Shown here: one piece after another, positions 24,710 to 32,473 of the stretch
How positions within the stretch are numbered: the stretch's first letter is position 1
Layout: each line of letters opens with the position of its first letter
Assembly (NCBI RefSeq): GCF_015278255.1
Contig: NZ_JADIJC010000007.1
Span: 1 to 64,000 of the forward strand
Reading direction: 5' to 3'
Length of the DNA: 64,000 bases
DNA from: Microbacterium hibisci
GTDB taxonomy: Bacteria; Actinomycetota; Actinomycetes; Actinomycetales; Microbacteriaceae
The notes under the pieces: model-generated
What the model saw: only the letters and a program-made list of their open reading frames with translations
What the model was told of the DNA's origin: nothing
Databases searched by the model: none
Program-made: the position numbers and the translations under genes

Positions 24710-25687
24710 ATGAGCTACGCGTTCCGACGCGCCGGGCAGGCCGCGATCGTGCTGATCGCGGCCTTCACGGCCACCTTCATCCTGCTGCAGCTGCTGCCGG
24801 GCGACGCGATCCTGATCAAGTACGACAACCCCGAACTGGGGCTGACCCCCGAGCAGATCGAATCGATCCGGACCGCGTACGGCGCCGACTCGCCGTGGTG
24901 GGAGCAGTACTGGGTCACTCTGACCGGCTATGCGCAGGGCGACTTCGGATACTCCACGCAGTACGGCACCGGCGTGCTCCAGCTCATCGGCGAGGCGCTC
25001 CCGCCGACGGCGGCGCTCGCGACCCTCGGGTTCGCGCTCGCCGCGGTCATCGCCTTCGCGATCGCGTTCCTGTCGACGCTGAGCCCGTTCGCCTGGCTGC
25101 GGCAGGCGCTGCAGGCCCTGCCCGGGGTGTTCGTGGCGGTCCCGGTGTTCTGGCTCGGCATCCTGCTCATCCAGGTGTTCTCGTTCGGGCTCGGCTGGGT
25201 GCCGATCGTCGGGGCCGACCCGGTCGCGGGCCTGGTCCTGCCGGTCATCACGCTCGCCGTGCCGATCTCGGCGCCGCTGGCGCAGATCCTGGTGCGCAGC
25301 ATCGACGAGGTGCAGCTGCAGCCGTTCGTGACGGTGGTGCGGGCGAAGGGCGCGTCGCCGTCGTGGGTGCTGTGGCGCTCGGTGGCGCGCAACGCGCTGC
25401 TGCCCACACTGACGATCGCCGGGGTGCTCTTCGGCGAGCTCATCGGCGGCGCCGTCGTCACCGAGACGGTGTTCGGGCGCCCGGGCATCGGCCGCGTGAC
25501 CGAGCAGGCCGTCGCGAACCAGGACATCCCGGTGCTCCAGGGCATCGTCGTGCTGGCGGCGCTGACGTTCGTCGTCGTCAACCTCGTGGTGGATCTGCTC
25601 TACCCCGTGCTCGATCCCCGGCTGCGCGGCCCGCAGCGCGCCGCCCGCACCCCGTCCGCCGCCGCACTGCAGGAGGCCCCGGCATGA
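24710..25687 (+). CDS. ABC transporter permease, DppB/OppB type
   Basis: A 325-residue permease with about six membrane spans. The N-terminus (AAFTATFILLQLLPGDAIL) and the conserved cytoplasmic loop (FVTVVRAKGASPSWVLWRSV) with LPTLTIAGVLFGELIGGAVV TETVFGRPGIGR are diagnostic of the DppB group. Its stop overlaps the next start as ATGA (25684-25687). It forms the channel of the importer together with the following permease. Confidence 0.9.
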   Translation: MSYAFRRAGQAAIVLIAAFTATFILLQLLPGDAILIKYDNPELGLTPEQIESIRTAYGADSPWWEQYWVTLTGYAQGDFGYSTQYGTGVLQLIGEALPPTAALATLGFALAAVIAFAIAFLSTLSPFAWLRQALQALPGVFVAVPVFWLGILLIQVFSFGLGWVPIVGADPVAGLVLPVITLAVPISAPLAQILVRSIDEVQLQPFVTVVRAKGASPSWVLWRSVARNALLPTLTIAGVLFGELIGGAVVTETVFGRPGIGRVTEQAVANQDIPVLQGIVVLAALTFVVVNLVVDLLYPVLDPRLRGPQRAARTPSAAALQEAPA

Positions 25688-26685
25688 CCACGCCCCTTCG
25701 ACAGGCCCAGCGACCGACCGCGACCGGGCAGGGACCGGCCTGGGGAGCGGGAGTTCCGGATGCCGCGGCCGCCGCGATCGCGCGGGACGAGGCATCCGGA
25801 ACCGTCGTCGACCCGGTCGCACGCGACGCCGGAGCCCCCGACGGGCTCCCCGAGCGCCGCTCATCGGCGGCGCGGCTGTTCGCCCGCGGGCGGCGCCCCT
25901 CGTGGACGCTCGTCGTCGCGATCGCGGTCATCGTCGTGGCGGTGCTGTGGGCGGTGGCACCGTGGCTGTTCACGTCGTACGACCCGCTCGTCGGGGTTCC
26001 GGCCGAGAAGCTGCTGCCGCCGAGCGCCGCGCACTGGTTCGGCACCGATGCGATCGGGCGCGACCTGTTCGCCCGCGTCGTCTACGGCGCCATCCATTCC
26101 CTGTCGGGCGCGCTCATCGCCGTCACCGTCGGGCTCGCGGCCGGCACGCTGATCGGCGTCCTGGCGGGGTCGATCGGCGGCTGGGTGGACGACGTGCTGA
26201 TGCGCCTCGTCGACGTGCTGCTGTCGATCCCCGGCCTGCTGCTCATGCTGTCGGTCATCATCCTGCTGGGATTCGGCACGGTGAACGCGGCGATCGCCGT
26301 CGGCGTCGTGAGCGTCGCATCGTTCGCGCGGCTGTCGCGCTCGGAGGTCGTGCGGGTGCGCCGCACCGACTACGTCGAGGCCGCGTTCGGCAGCGGCGGC
26401 TCGTTCGCCTCGGTGCTGCGTCGGCACGTGCTGCCCAACTCGCTCACGGCGGTCGTGGGCCTGGCCGCCCTGCAGTTCGGCGCGGCGATCCTCGCCATCT
26501 CGACGCTCGGGTTCCTCGGCTACGGGGCGCCGCCTCCCACGCCCGAGTGGGGGCTGCTCATCGCCGAGGGACGCAACTACGTCGCGACCGCGTGGTGGCT
26601 GACCACGCTCCCGGGGCTCGTCGTGCTCGTGGTGGTGCTGAGCGCCAACCGCATCAGCCAGTCGATCGGAGGAGGAGCGCGATGA
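25684..26685 (+). CDS. ABC transporter permease, DppC/OppC type
   Basis: A 333-residue permease with a long (about 75-residue) Ala-rich cytoplasmic N-terminus. Then come the membrane spans, the HWFGTDAIGRDLFARVVYGA motif characteristic of the DppC group and the loop YVEAAFGSGGSFASVLRRHV. ATG at 25684 overlaps the preceding stop. A 596-residue frame from 24895 is read-through and not real. The stop overlaps the ATPase start (ATGA at 26682). Confidence 0.9.
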   Translation: MTTPLRQAQRPTATGQGPAWGAGVPDAAAAAIARDEASGTVVDPVARDAGAPDGLPERRSSAARLFARGRRPSWTLVVAIAVIVVAVLWAVAPWLFTSYDPLVGVPAEKLLPPSAAHWFGTDAIGRDLFARVVYGAIHSLSGALIAVTVGLAAGTLIGVLAGSIGGWVDDVLMRLVDVLLSIPGLLLMLSVIILLGFGTVNAAIAVGVVSVASFARLSRSEVVRVRRTDYVEAAFGSGGSFASVLRRHVLPNSLTAVVGLAALQFGAAILAISTLGFLGYGAPPPTPEWGLLIAEGRNYVATAWWLTTLPGLVVLVVVLSANRISQSIGGGAR

Positions 26686-28319
26686 GTGTGCTCGAGGTGC
26701 AGGGCCTGCGCGTGTCGTACCAGACGCGCGCCGGGCGCCGTGAGGTCGTCCACGGCGTCGACGTCTCGGTCGGCGAGGGCGAGGTCGCCGCGCTCGTGGG
26801 CGAGTCGGGTTCGGGCAAGTCGACGACGGCGCACGCCCTGATCGGCCTTCTCCCCGACGGCGGTCGCGTCGACGGCGGGTCGATCGCGGTCGGGGGCGTC
26901 GACATCACGGGGTGGAGCCAGAAGCGGCTGCGCGCGGTGCGCGGCGCGCAGGTCGGGCTCGTCCCGCAGGATCCCGTGTCGTCACTCGATCCGGTGCGCC
27001 CGATCGGCGTGCAGGTGGGCGAAGTCCTGCGGCTGCACGGTGTGCGGGATGCCGCGACCCGTCGTGCGCGCGTGCTCGAGCTGCTCGACCGGGTCGGTCT
27101 CGACGACCCGGCGCTGCGCGCCCGGCAGTACCCGCACGAGCTGTCGGGCGGCATGCGTCAGCGGGTGCTCATCGCCACCGCGATCGCGCTGCGACCGCGG
27201 CTGATCATCGCGGATGAGCCGACGAGCGCGCTCGACGCCACCGTGCAGCGACGCATCCTCGATCTCATCGACGACCTGCGGCGCGAAGAGGGCACGTCGG
27301 TGCTCCTGGTCACGCACGATCTCGGCGTGGCGGCCGACCGCGCGCAGCAGATCGTCGTGCTGAACCAGGGCCGGGTCGTCGAGCAGGGCCCGAGCGCCGG
27401 CATCCTGTCGTCACCGGTCGATCCGTACACGCGGCAGCTGCTGACCGACGCACCGGCCCTCACGACGTACGACTTCCGCCGCCCGGCCGCGCCGCTCTTC
27501 CTCCGGGACGCCGCGGCCGCCGGCGCGGAGAAGCCCTACGCCATCGAGGCGGAGGGCATCGTCAAGGAGTTCGCCGTGCACGGCCGAGGGCGTGAGCCGT
27601 TCCGCGCGGTGGACGAGGTGTCGTTCCAGGTGCGGCGCGGAACGACGCACGCGCTCGTGGGGGAGTCGGGTTCGGGAAAGACCACGACCGCCCGGCTCGT
27701 CACGCGCTTCCTGCAGCCGGACGCCGGACGCATCGAACTCGACGGCGCCGACATCGCCGGGTTGAAGGGCGAGGGTCTCCGTCAGCTCCGCCGCCGGGTT
27801 CAGCTGGTGTACCAGAACCCGTACTCGTCGCTCGACCCGCGCCAGAGCGTCGCGCAGATCGTGGCCGAGCCGCTGCACAACTTCCGCGAGGGCGCGCGCG
27901 CCGACCGGAGGACGCGCGCCGCCGAGCTGATCGATCGCGTCTCGCTGCCGGCCGACGTGCTCGAGCGCTCGCCGCGCGAGCTGTCGGGCGGTCAGCGGCA
28001 GCGTGTCGCGATCGCCCGCGCGCTCGCGATCCGCCCCGACGTCGTGGTGCTCGACGAGGCGGTCTCGGCGCTCGACGTCACGGTGCAGGCGCGCATCCTC
28101 GAGCTGCTGGAGTCGCTCCAGCAGGAGCTCGGGCTCACGTACCTCTTCATCTCGCACGACCTGGCGGTGGTGCGCCGCATCAGCCACACGGTCTCGGTGA
28201 TGCGGCGCGGCCGCGTCGTCGAGGCCGGCAGCACCGAGGACATCTTCACGTCTCCCGGCCATGACTACACGCGCGAGCTGCTGGCAGCCGTGCCCGGACG
28301 ATCGGAGGTCACGGCATGA
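26682..28319 (+). CDS. ABC transporter ATPase with two nucleotide-binding domains (DppD-DppF fusion)
   Basis: A 545-residue protein holding two complete ABC ATPase domains. Domain 1 (about 3-250) has Walker A GESGSGKST, signature LSGGMRQRV and LIIADEPTSALD. Domain 2 (about 285-530) has Walker A GESGSGKTT, signature LSGGQRQRV and VVLDEAVSALD. It powers the preceding permeases, so this importer, unlike the sugar systems in the window, is self-sufficient. The start overlaps the permease stop and the end overlaps the monooxygenase start. Confidence 0.93.
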   Translation: MSVLEVQGLRVSYQTRAGRREVVHGVDVSVGEGEVAALVGESGSGKSTTAHALIGLLPDGGRVDGGSIAVGGVDITGWSQKRLRAVRGAQVGLVPQDPVSSLDPVRPIGVQVGEVLRLHGVRDAATRRARVLELLDRVGLDDPALRARQYPHELSGGMRQRVLIATAIALRPRLIIADEPTSALDATVQRRILDLIDDLRREEGTSVLLVTHDLGVAADRAQQIVVLNQGRVVEQGPSAGILSSPVDPYTRQLLTDAPALTTYDFRRPAAPLFLRDAAAAGAEKPYAIEAEGIVKEFAVHGRGREPFRAVDEVSFQVRRGTTHALVGESGSGKTTTARLVTRFLQPDAGRIELDGADIAGLKGEGLRQLRRRVQLVYQNPYSSLDPRQSVAQIVAEPLHNFREGARADRRTRAAELIDRVSLPADVLERSPRELSGGQRQRVAIARALAIRPDVVVLDEAVSALDVTVQARILELLESLQQELGLTYLFISHDLAVVRRISHTVSVMRRGRVVEAGSTEDIFTSPGHDYTRELLAAVPGRSEVTA

Positions 28320-29398
28320 CCGTGCCGTCTCTCGCCTTCTTCACCCGCCTGCTGGATGCCGCCCCGTCCGGTCGGACCGATGAAGCGCCCGCCGCGGAGC
28401 GGTATCGGCACGCCACCGACCAGATCCGGCACGCCGAACGATTCGGCATCGGCCGAGCGTGGGTCGCGCAGCACCACTTCCGCGGGGCGGAGGGCGGACT
28501 CCCGGCGCCGTTCGTGTTCCTCGCGCACGTCGCGGCCGCGACGACCGAGATCCGGCTGGGCACCGGCGTCATCACGCTGCCGCTGGAGGATCCCGTGCGC
28601 GTGGCCGAAGACGCCGTGGTCGCCGATCTGCTCTCGGGCGGCCGGATCGACCTCGGCCTCGGCAGCGGCGGAACCCCGTCGTCGTTCGTCCCGTTCGGCC
28701 AGGACGTCTCGGCGAAGGCAGCCGTCTACGACCAGAAGCTCGAGGTCCTGATCGACGCGCTGTCCGGGCGCGAGATCGGCGGGGGCAACACGCTGTACCC
28801 CGATGCCTCGACGGCGCCGGGAGCGCCGCTGCGCGACCGGGTCTGGCAGGCGACCTTCTCGCCGGCGGGCGGCACCCGGGCGGGCGTGCCGGGTCACGGC
28901 CTGCTGCTGTCGCGCACCCAGCCGCGCCCGGCGGACGCCCCCGGAGCGACGCTCGCGGAGCTGCAGCATCCGATCATCGACCGCTACCTCGACGCGCTCC
29001 CTGCGGGCGCCGCGCCGCGGGTGACGGCATCCCGCACCGTCTTCGTCGCCGACGACCGGGCCGATGCGCTGCGGTTCGCCGAGGTGGGGCTGCGTCGCGG
29101 CGCCGAGGGCCTCCGCCGCGCGGGGCAGCATATCCCCGACGACACGCTGGACGACCTCATCGCCGCGACCGACACCCACCTCGGCACCCCCGAAGAGGTG
29201 GCGGCGTCGCTGGCGGCCGACACGACGCTGTCGCGCGCCACCGAGATCGCCTTCCAGGTCCATTCGGTGGATGCGCCGCACGACTTCGTGCTGCGGTCCA
29301 TCGAGCTGTTCGCCACCGAGGTGGCCCCGGCGCTCGGCTGGGGCGCGCGCGAACGCCCCCTCGAACCACTCGGCCGTCTCGGAAAGGAGACCCCATGA
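28316..29398 (+). CDS. FMN-dependent luciferase-like monooxygenase
   Basis: A 360-residue TIM-barrel flavoenzyme. Visible features are the RYRHATDQIRHAERFGIGRA helix, the AWVAQHHF segment, TEIRLGTGVITLPLEDPVRV and the GGRIDLGLGSGG flavin-phosphate loop. It resembles the KPN_01858-type family, remembered to co-occur with this kind of ABC transporter and with the two AhpD/CMD-type proteins that follow. It would oxidise the imported substrate with FMNH2 and O2. It overlaps both neighbours by 4 bp. Confidence 0.87.
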   Translation: MTVPSLAFFTRLLDAAPSGRTDEAPAAERYRHATDQIRHAERFGIGRAWVAQHHFRGAEGGLPAPFVFLAHVAAATTEIRLGTGVITLPLEDPVRVAEDAVVADLLSGGRIDLGLGSGGTPSSFVPFGQDVSAKAAVYDQKLEVLIDALSGREIGGGNTLYPDASTAPGAPLRDRVWQATFSPAGGTRAGVPGHGLLLSRTQPRPADAPGATLAELQHPIIDRYLDALPAGAAPRVTASRTVFVADDRADALRFAEVGLRRGAEGLRRAGQHIPDDTLDDLIAATDTHLGTPEEVAASLAADTTLSRATEIAFQVHSVDAPHDFVLRSIELFATEVAPALGWGARERPLEPLGRLGKETP

Positions 29399-30003
29399 CC
29401 ACCGCGACCATCGACGTCGTCGACGAGCTCGTCGGCGTGCGAGCCGGCGACGCGCTCGACGCGCTGCGCCGCCGCCGCCCCGTCACGCGTGAGCAGCTGC
29501 AGGCCAGCTACGACGCCCTCTTCGCCCCCGTCGACGACACGGCGTTCCCGCTGACCGAGCGCCTGCTCGTCGCCGCCTTCGCGACCCGTTCGACCGCCGA
29601 CGACGCCACCGCACGGTTCTACGCGGATGCCGCGCACGCCGCCGACGCCGAACGCGCGGCGATCGTCCTGGCCGAGGCATCCGCGACGGCGACCGCCGGC
29701 CCGTTCGGCGCGTACCGCGAGGAGGGACTGCGGGCAGAGAGCACAGACGGCCGCCGTTTCGAGCCCGGCACCTGTGCCCGCGAGGCGCTCGGCGCGCGGC
29801 TCACCGCGGCCCTCGCGCACGCGCACCTGCTCACCTTCCGGCCGCGCGAGGCGGACGGTGCCGACCAGGCGCGGCTGCTCGAGGCCGGCTGGAGCCCGGA
29901 CGGCATCGTCACGCTGTCGCAGCTCGTGTCGTTCCTCGCCTTCCAGCAGCGCGTCGCCACCGGGCTGCGCGCGATCGCCGCCACCCAGGAGGTCTCCGCA
30001 TGA
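29395..30003 (+). CDS. CMD-domain (AhpD-like) protein, first of a pair
   Basis: A 202-residue mostly helical protein. It resembles the Avi_7170-type CMD proteins: a DDTAFPLTERLLVAAFATRS segment near residues 47-66, then ARLTAALAHAHLLTFRPREA. It lacks the Cys-x-x-Cys seen in AhpD and in the next gene, so peroxidase activity by itself is doubtful. ATG at 29395 overlaps the upstream stop; a longer frame from 28459 is not real. The function is unknown, but strict association with the following AhpD-like gene suggests a heteromeric complex. Confidence 0.7.
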   Translation: MTTATIDVVDELVGVRAGDALDALRRRRPVTREQLQASYDALFAPVDDTAFPLTERLLVAAFATRSTADDATARFYADAAHAADAERAAIVLAEASATATAGPFGAYREEGLRAESTDGRRFEPGTCAREALGARLTAALAHAHLLTFRPREADGADQARLLEAGWSPDGIVTLSQLVSFLAFQQRVATGLRAIAATQEVSA

Positions 30004-30629
30004 CCGGCACCGCGACCGAACCCACGGTTCTGACCCACGACGAGGCTCACCCGCGGGTGTTCACGCGCGCCGAGGTGGGCTGGCTGCCGTGGCTCGAACC
30101 GCTGCCCGTCGACGAGCTCACCGAGCGCCACTACGACGGCCTCGTCGATCGCCAACGGGCCTCGAGCGACTACTTCCGGCTGCTCGCGCGCGACCCTGAG
30201 ATCCTCCGGGCCCGCACGCTCGTCGATAAGGACATCTTCTACAACACCGCCGAGGGTCTTCCGCGGGCGGAGCGCGAGCTCGCCGCGACCGCGGCCTCGC
30301 GGGTGAACGGCTGCGTCTTCTGCGCGTCGGTCCACGCGCGCTTCGCGGCCCACTACTCGAAGGAGCCCGATCTCGTCGACCGCCTGCTCGCCGAGGGCAT
30401 CGGCGCGGAGCTCGGGGAGCGATGGGACGCGATCGTCGCCGCCGCGGCGGCGCTCACCGCCACGCCGCTCGCCTTCGACGGATCCCACGTCGAGCGACTC
30501 CGCGCCGCCGGCCTCGACGACCTCGAGATCGCGGACGTCGTGCACGGTGCGGCCTTCTTCAACTGGGCGAACCGGCTGATGCTGTCGATCGGGCGACCGG
30601 TCGCCCCGCCTGAGGAGGGCGGGCGATGA
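30000..30629 (+). CDS. AhpD-like alkylhydroperoxidase domain protein
   Basis: A 209-residue helical protein with the AhpD core: LPRAERELAATAASRVNGC followed by VFCASVHARFA, giving a Cys-x-x-Cys pair at residues 105 and 108 and a downstream His at about 112, the proton-relay arrangement of AhpD. It resembles the Avi_7169-type family that pairs with the preceding CMD protein. It probably removes peroxide or reduces a sulfur/oxygen adduct formed by the flavin enzymes. ATGA overlaps both sides. Confidence 0.8.
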   Translation: MTGTATEPTVLTHDEAHPRVFTRAEVGWLPWLEPLPVDELTERHYDGLVDRQRASSDYFRLLARDPEILRARTLVDKDIFYNTAEGLPRAERELAATAASRVNGCVFCASVHARFAAHYSKEPDLVDRLLAEGIGAELGERWDAIVAAAAALTATPLAFDGSHVERLRAAGLDDLEIADVVHGAAFFNWANRLMLSIGRPVAPPEEGGR

Positions 30630-31201
30630 GCCGGGCGCTGAGAGTCGTCGGCGTCTCGGGCTCGCTGCACGAGCCGAGTCGCACGACCGCCCTCGTCCGC
30701 GCGATCGTCGCCGAGGTGGGATCGCACGTCGACATCGAGTCGACCGTGATCGAGGTGGCTGCGCTCGGGCCCGGCTTCGCCGGCGCGCTGCGCCGGGATC
30801 AGGTCTCGCCGGAGGTGGAGGAGGCCCTGCAGCTCATCGAGTCGGCCGACCTGCTCGTCGTGGGTTCACCGGTCTATCGCGCGTCGTTCACGGGGCTCTT
30901 CAAGCACCTCTTCGACTTCGTGGGGCAGTACGACCTGGTCGGCACCCCCGTGATCGTCGCGGCCACCGGCGGCGGCGAGCGGCACGCGCTCATCCTCGAG
31001 CACCAGCTGCGGCCGCTCTTCGGGTTCTTCCAGGCGCTGACGCTGCCTCTCGGGGTCTACGCCTCCGACTCCGACTTCGTCGACCACCGGCTCACGTCGC
31101 CCGACGTGCAGCGGCGGATCACGCAGACGGTGGGCCGCTCGCTCCCGATCGTCGAGCAGGCGCGATCGGTGAGCTCGTCGGAGTACGTCACCACCTGGTG
31201 A
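30626..31201 (+). CDS. NAD(P)H-dependent FMN reductase (MsuE/SsuE-like)
   Basis: A 191-residue flavodoxin-like reductase. The N-terminal phosphate loop reads GVSGSLHEPSRT, followed later by LLVVGSPVYRASFTGLFKHL and the ATGGGERHA loop, all typical of MsuE/SsuE reductases that feed FMNH2 to two-component monooxygenases. It is the last gene of the operon and probably supplies reduced flavin to the luciferase-like enzymes at 28316 and 21463. A hairpin follows the stop. Confidence 0.87.
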   Translation: MSRALRVVGVSGSLHEPSRTTALVRAIVAEVGSHVDIESTVIEVAALGPGFAGALRRDQVSPEVEEALQLIESADLLVVGSPVYRASFTGLFKHLFDFVGQYDLVGTPVIVAATGGGERHALILEHQLRPLFGFFQALTLPLGVYASDSDFVDHRLTSPDVQRRITQTVGRSLPIVEQARSVSSSEYVTTW

Positions 31202-31209
31202 CGGGAGAG

Positions 31210-31258
31210 CGGATGCCGCAGCCTGCGCGCGACGCGCCCGCGGGGGTCGCGGCATCCG
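31210..31258. terminator. Hairpin ending the organosulfur operon
   Basis: CGGATGCCGC at 31210-31219 pairs with GCGGCATCCG at 31249-31258. The 29-nt loop is itself GC-rich. It begins nine bases after the FMN reductase stop, so it likely ends that transcript before the cystathionine promoter. Confidence 0.55.
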
Positions 31259-31262
31259 TCTC

Positions 31263-31292
31263 TCGACGTCGTCCCCGTCCAGCGTCTAGACT
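31263..31292 (+). promoter_or_regulatory. Probable promoter of the leader/cystathionine operon
   Basis: TCGACG (31263-31268) matches four of six bases of a -35 box. An 18-bp spacer leads to TAGACT (31287-31292), a good actinobacterial -10. A start about seven bases later falls at base 31300, exactly on the GTG of the leader peptide, so the leader would be translated from a leaderless mRNA. Confidence 0.5.
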
Positions 31293-31299
31293 CGTGCCC

Positions 31300-31335
31300 G
31301 TGTTGACCTGTCGGTGTTGTCGCCCTTGCTGTTGA
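31300..31335 (+). CDS. Cysteine-rich leader peptide (putative attenuator uORF)
   Basis: A tiny frame GTG-TTG-ACC-TGT-CGG-TGT-TGT-CGC-CCT-TGC-TGT-TGA encodes MLTCRCCRPCC: 11 residues, five of them Cys, in a region otherwise poor in Cys codons. An in-frame GTG at 31294 could add two residues. It lies 76 bp before the cystathionine beta-synthase start. Poly-Cys leaderless uORFs that sense Cys-tRNA supply are known upstream of cysteine genes in mycobacteria. By analogy, slow translation of the Cys codons under cysteine shortage would alter the folding of the leader RNA and raise downstream expression. The call is from the reading frame and context only. Confidence 0.75.
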   Translation: MLTCRCCRPCC

Positions 31336-31347
31336 AGCGCTCGCTTC
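31334..31347 (+). promoter_or_regulatory. Small hairpin overlapping the leader-peptide stop codon
   Basis: GAAGCG at 31334-31339 pairs with CGCTTC at 31342-31347 with the loop CT. The hairpin starts inside the TGA stop of the leader peptide, so a ribosome stalled on the Cys codons or terminating there would melt it. It is a candidate part of the attenuation switch. An anti-Shine-Dalgarno-like ACCTCC follows near 31354. Confidence 0.45.
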
Positions 31348-31411
31348 ACGAAGACCTCCGCGACCCCGACAGCCTTCCGCGCACCCGCGCGGCGACACAC
31401 CAGGACACAAC

Positions 31412-32473
31412 GTGCGTTACGCCCAGAGCGTGGCCGACCTCGTCGGCAACACCCCCCTCGTCCAGCTGACCCGCGTCACCGACGGCATCGCCGCGACGGT
31501 GCTCGCGAAGGTCGAGTACTTCAACCCCGGCAGCTCCGCGAAGGATCGCATCGCCCGCCGCATCATCGATCAGGCGGAACGCGACGGGCACCTGAAGCCC
31601 GGCGGCACGATCGTCGAGCCGACGAGCGGCAACACCGGCGTGGGACTCGCGCTGGTCGCCGTGCAGCGCGGCTACCGCATGATCTTCGTCGTGCCCGACA
31701 AGTTCGCCGGCGCCAAGGTTGACGTGCTGCGGGCCTACGGCGCGGAGGTCGTCGTGACCGACACCAGCGTTCCGCCGGAGGATCCGCGGTCGTACTACAG
31801 CGTGTCGGACCGCCTCGTCCGCGAGATCCCCGGGGCGTACAAGCCCAACCAGTTCGCCAACCCGAACGGGCCCCTCAGCCACTACGAGACGACCGGCCCG
31901 GAGATCTGGCGCGACACCGAGGGCCGGGTGACGCACTTCGTCGCCGGCATCGGCACGGGCGGCACTATCACGGGCACCGGGCGGTATCTGCACGAGGTGT
32001 CGAACGGCGCGGTGCGCGTGGTCGGGGCCGACCCCGAAGGCTCGATCTACTCCGGCGGCCCCATCCACGGCTACCTGGTCGAGGGGGCGGGCGAGGACTT
32101 CTGGCCCGACAGCTACGACGCGACCGTCCCCGACGAGATCCACCGCATCCCCGACGCCGAGACCTTCGCGATGACCCGGCGCCTCGCCCGCGAGGAAGGC
32201 CTGCTCGTCGGCGGCTCGAGCGGCATGGCCGTGGTCGCCGCACTGCGCACCGCGCGCGACCTGCCCGCCGACGCCGTCGTCGTGGTGCTGCTGCCCGACC
32301 ACGGTCGCGGCTACCTCAACCGGTTCTACGACGACGGCTGGATGCGCGACCACGGCTTCGACGTCGCCGACCCCGCACCCGGCGCTGCGCCCGCGGCCAC
32401 GGCTCACGACGCACCCGGCGCACACCCCGCGGGCGAGGCATCCGTCACCCCCACCGAAGGAGCACCCGCATGA
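31412..32473 (+). CDS. Cystathionine beta-synthase (PLP-dependent)
   Basis: A 353-residue fold-type II PLP enzyme that would condense serine (or O-acetylserine) with homocysteine to cystathionine. The catalytic Lys is K44 in GSSAKDRIA. The phosphate-binding loop TSGNTGVGLA is at 71-80 and GIGTGGTITG grips the cofactor. There are no C-terminal CBS domains and no N-terminal haem domain; the C-terminus is an Ala/Pro-rich tail of about 35 residues. Cysteine synthase activity is an alternative. The GTG start at 31412 has only a weak AGGA site, consistent with control by the leader. It overlaps the next gene by 4 bp. Confidence 0.85.
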   Translation: MRYAQSVADLVGNTPLVQLTRVTDGIAATVLAKVEYFNPGSSAKDRIARRIIDQAERDGHLKPGGTIVEPTSGNTGVGLALVAVQRGYRMIFVVPDKFAGAKVDVLRAYGAEVVVTDTSVPPEDPRSYYSVSDRLVREIPGAYKPNQFANPNGPLSHYETTGPEIWRDTEGRVTHFVAGIGTGGTITGTGRYLHEVSNGAVRVVGADPEGSIYSGGPIHGYLVEGAGEDFWPDSYDATVPDEIHRIPDAETFAMTRRLAREEGLLVGGSSGMAVVAALRTARDLPADAVVVVLLPDHGRGYLNRFYDDGWMRDHGFDVADPAPGAAPAATAHDAPGAHPAGEASVTPTEGAPA

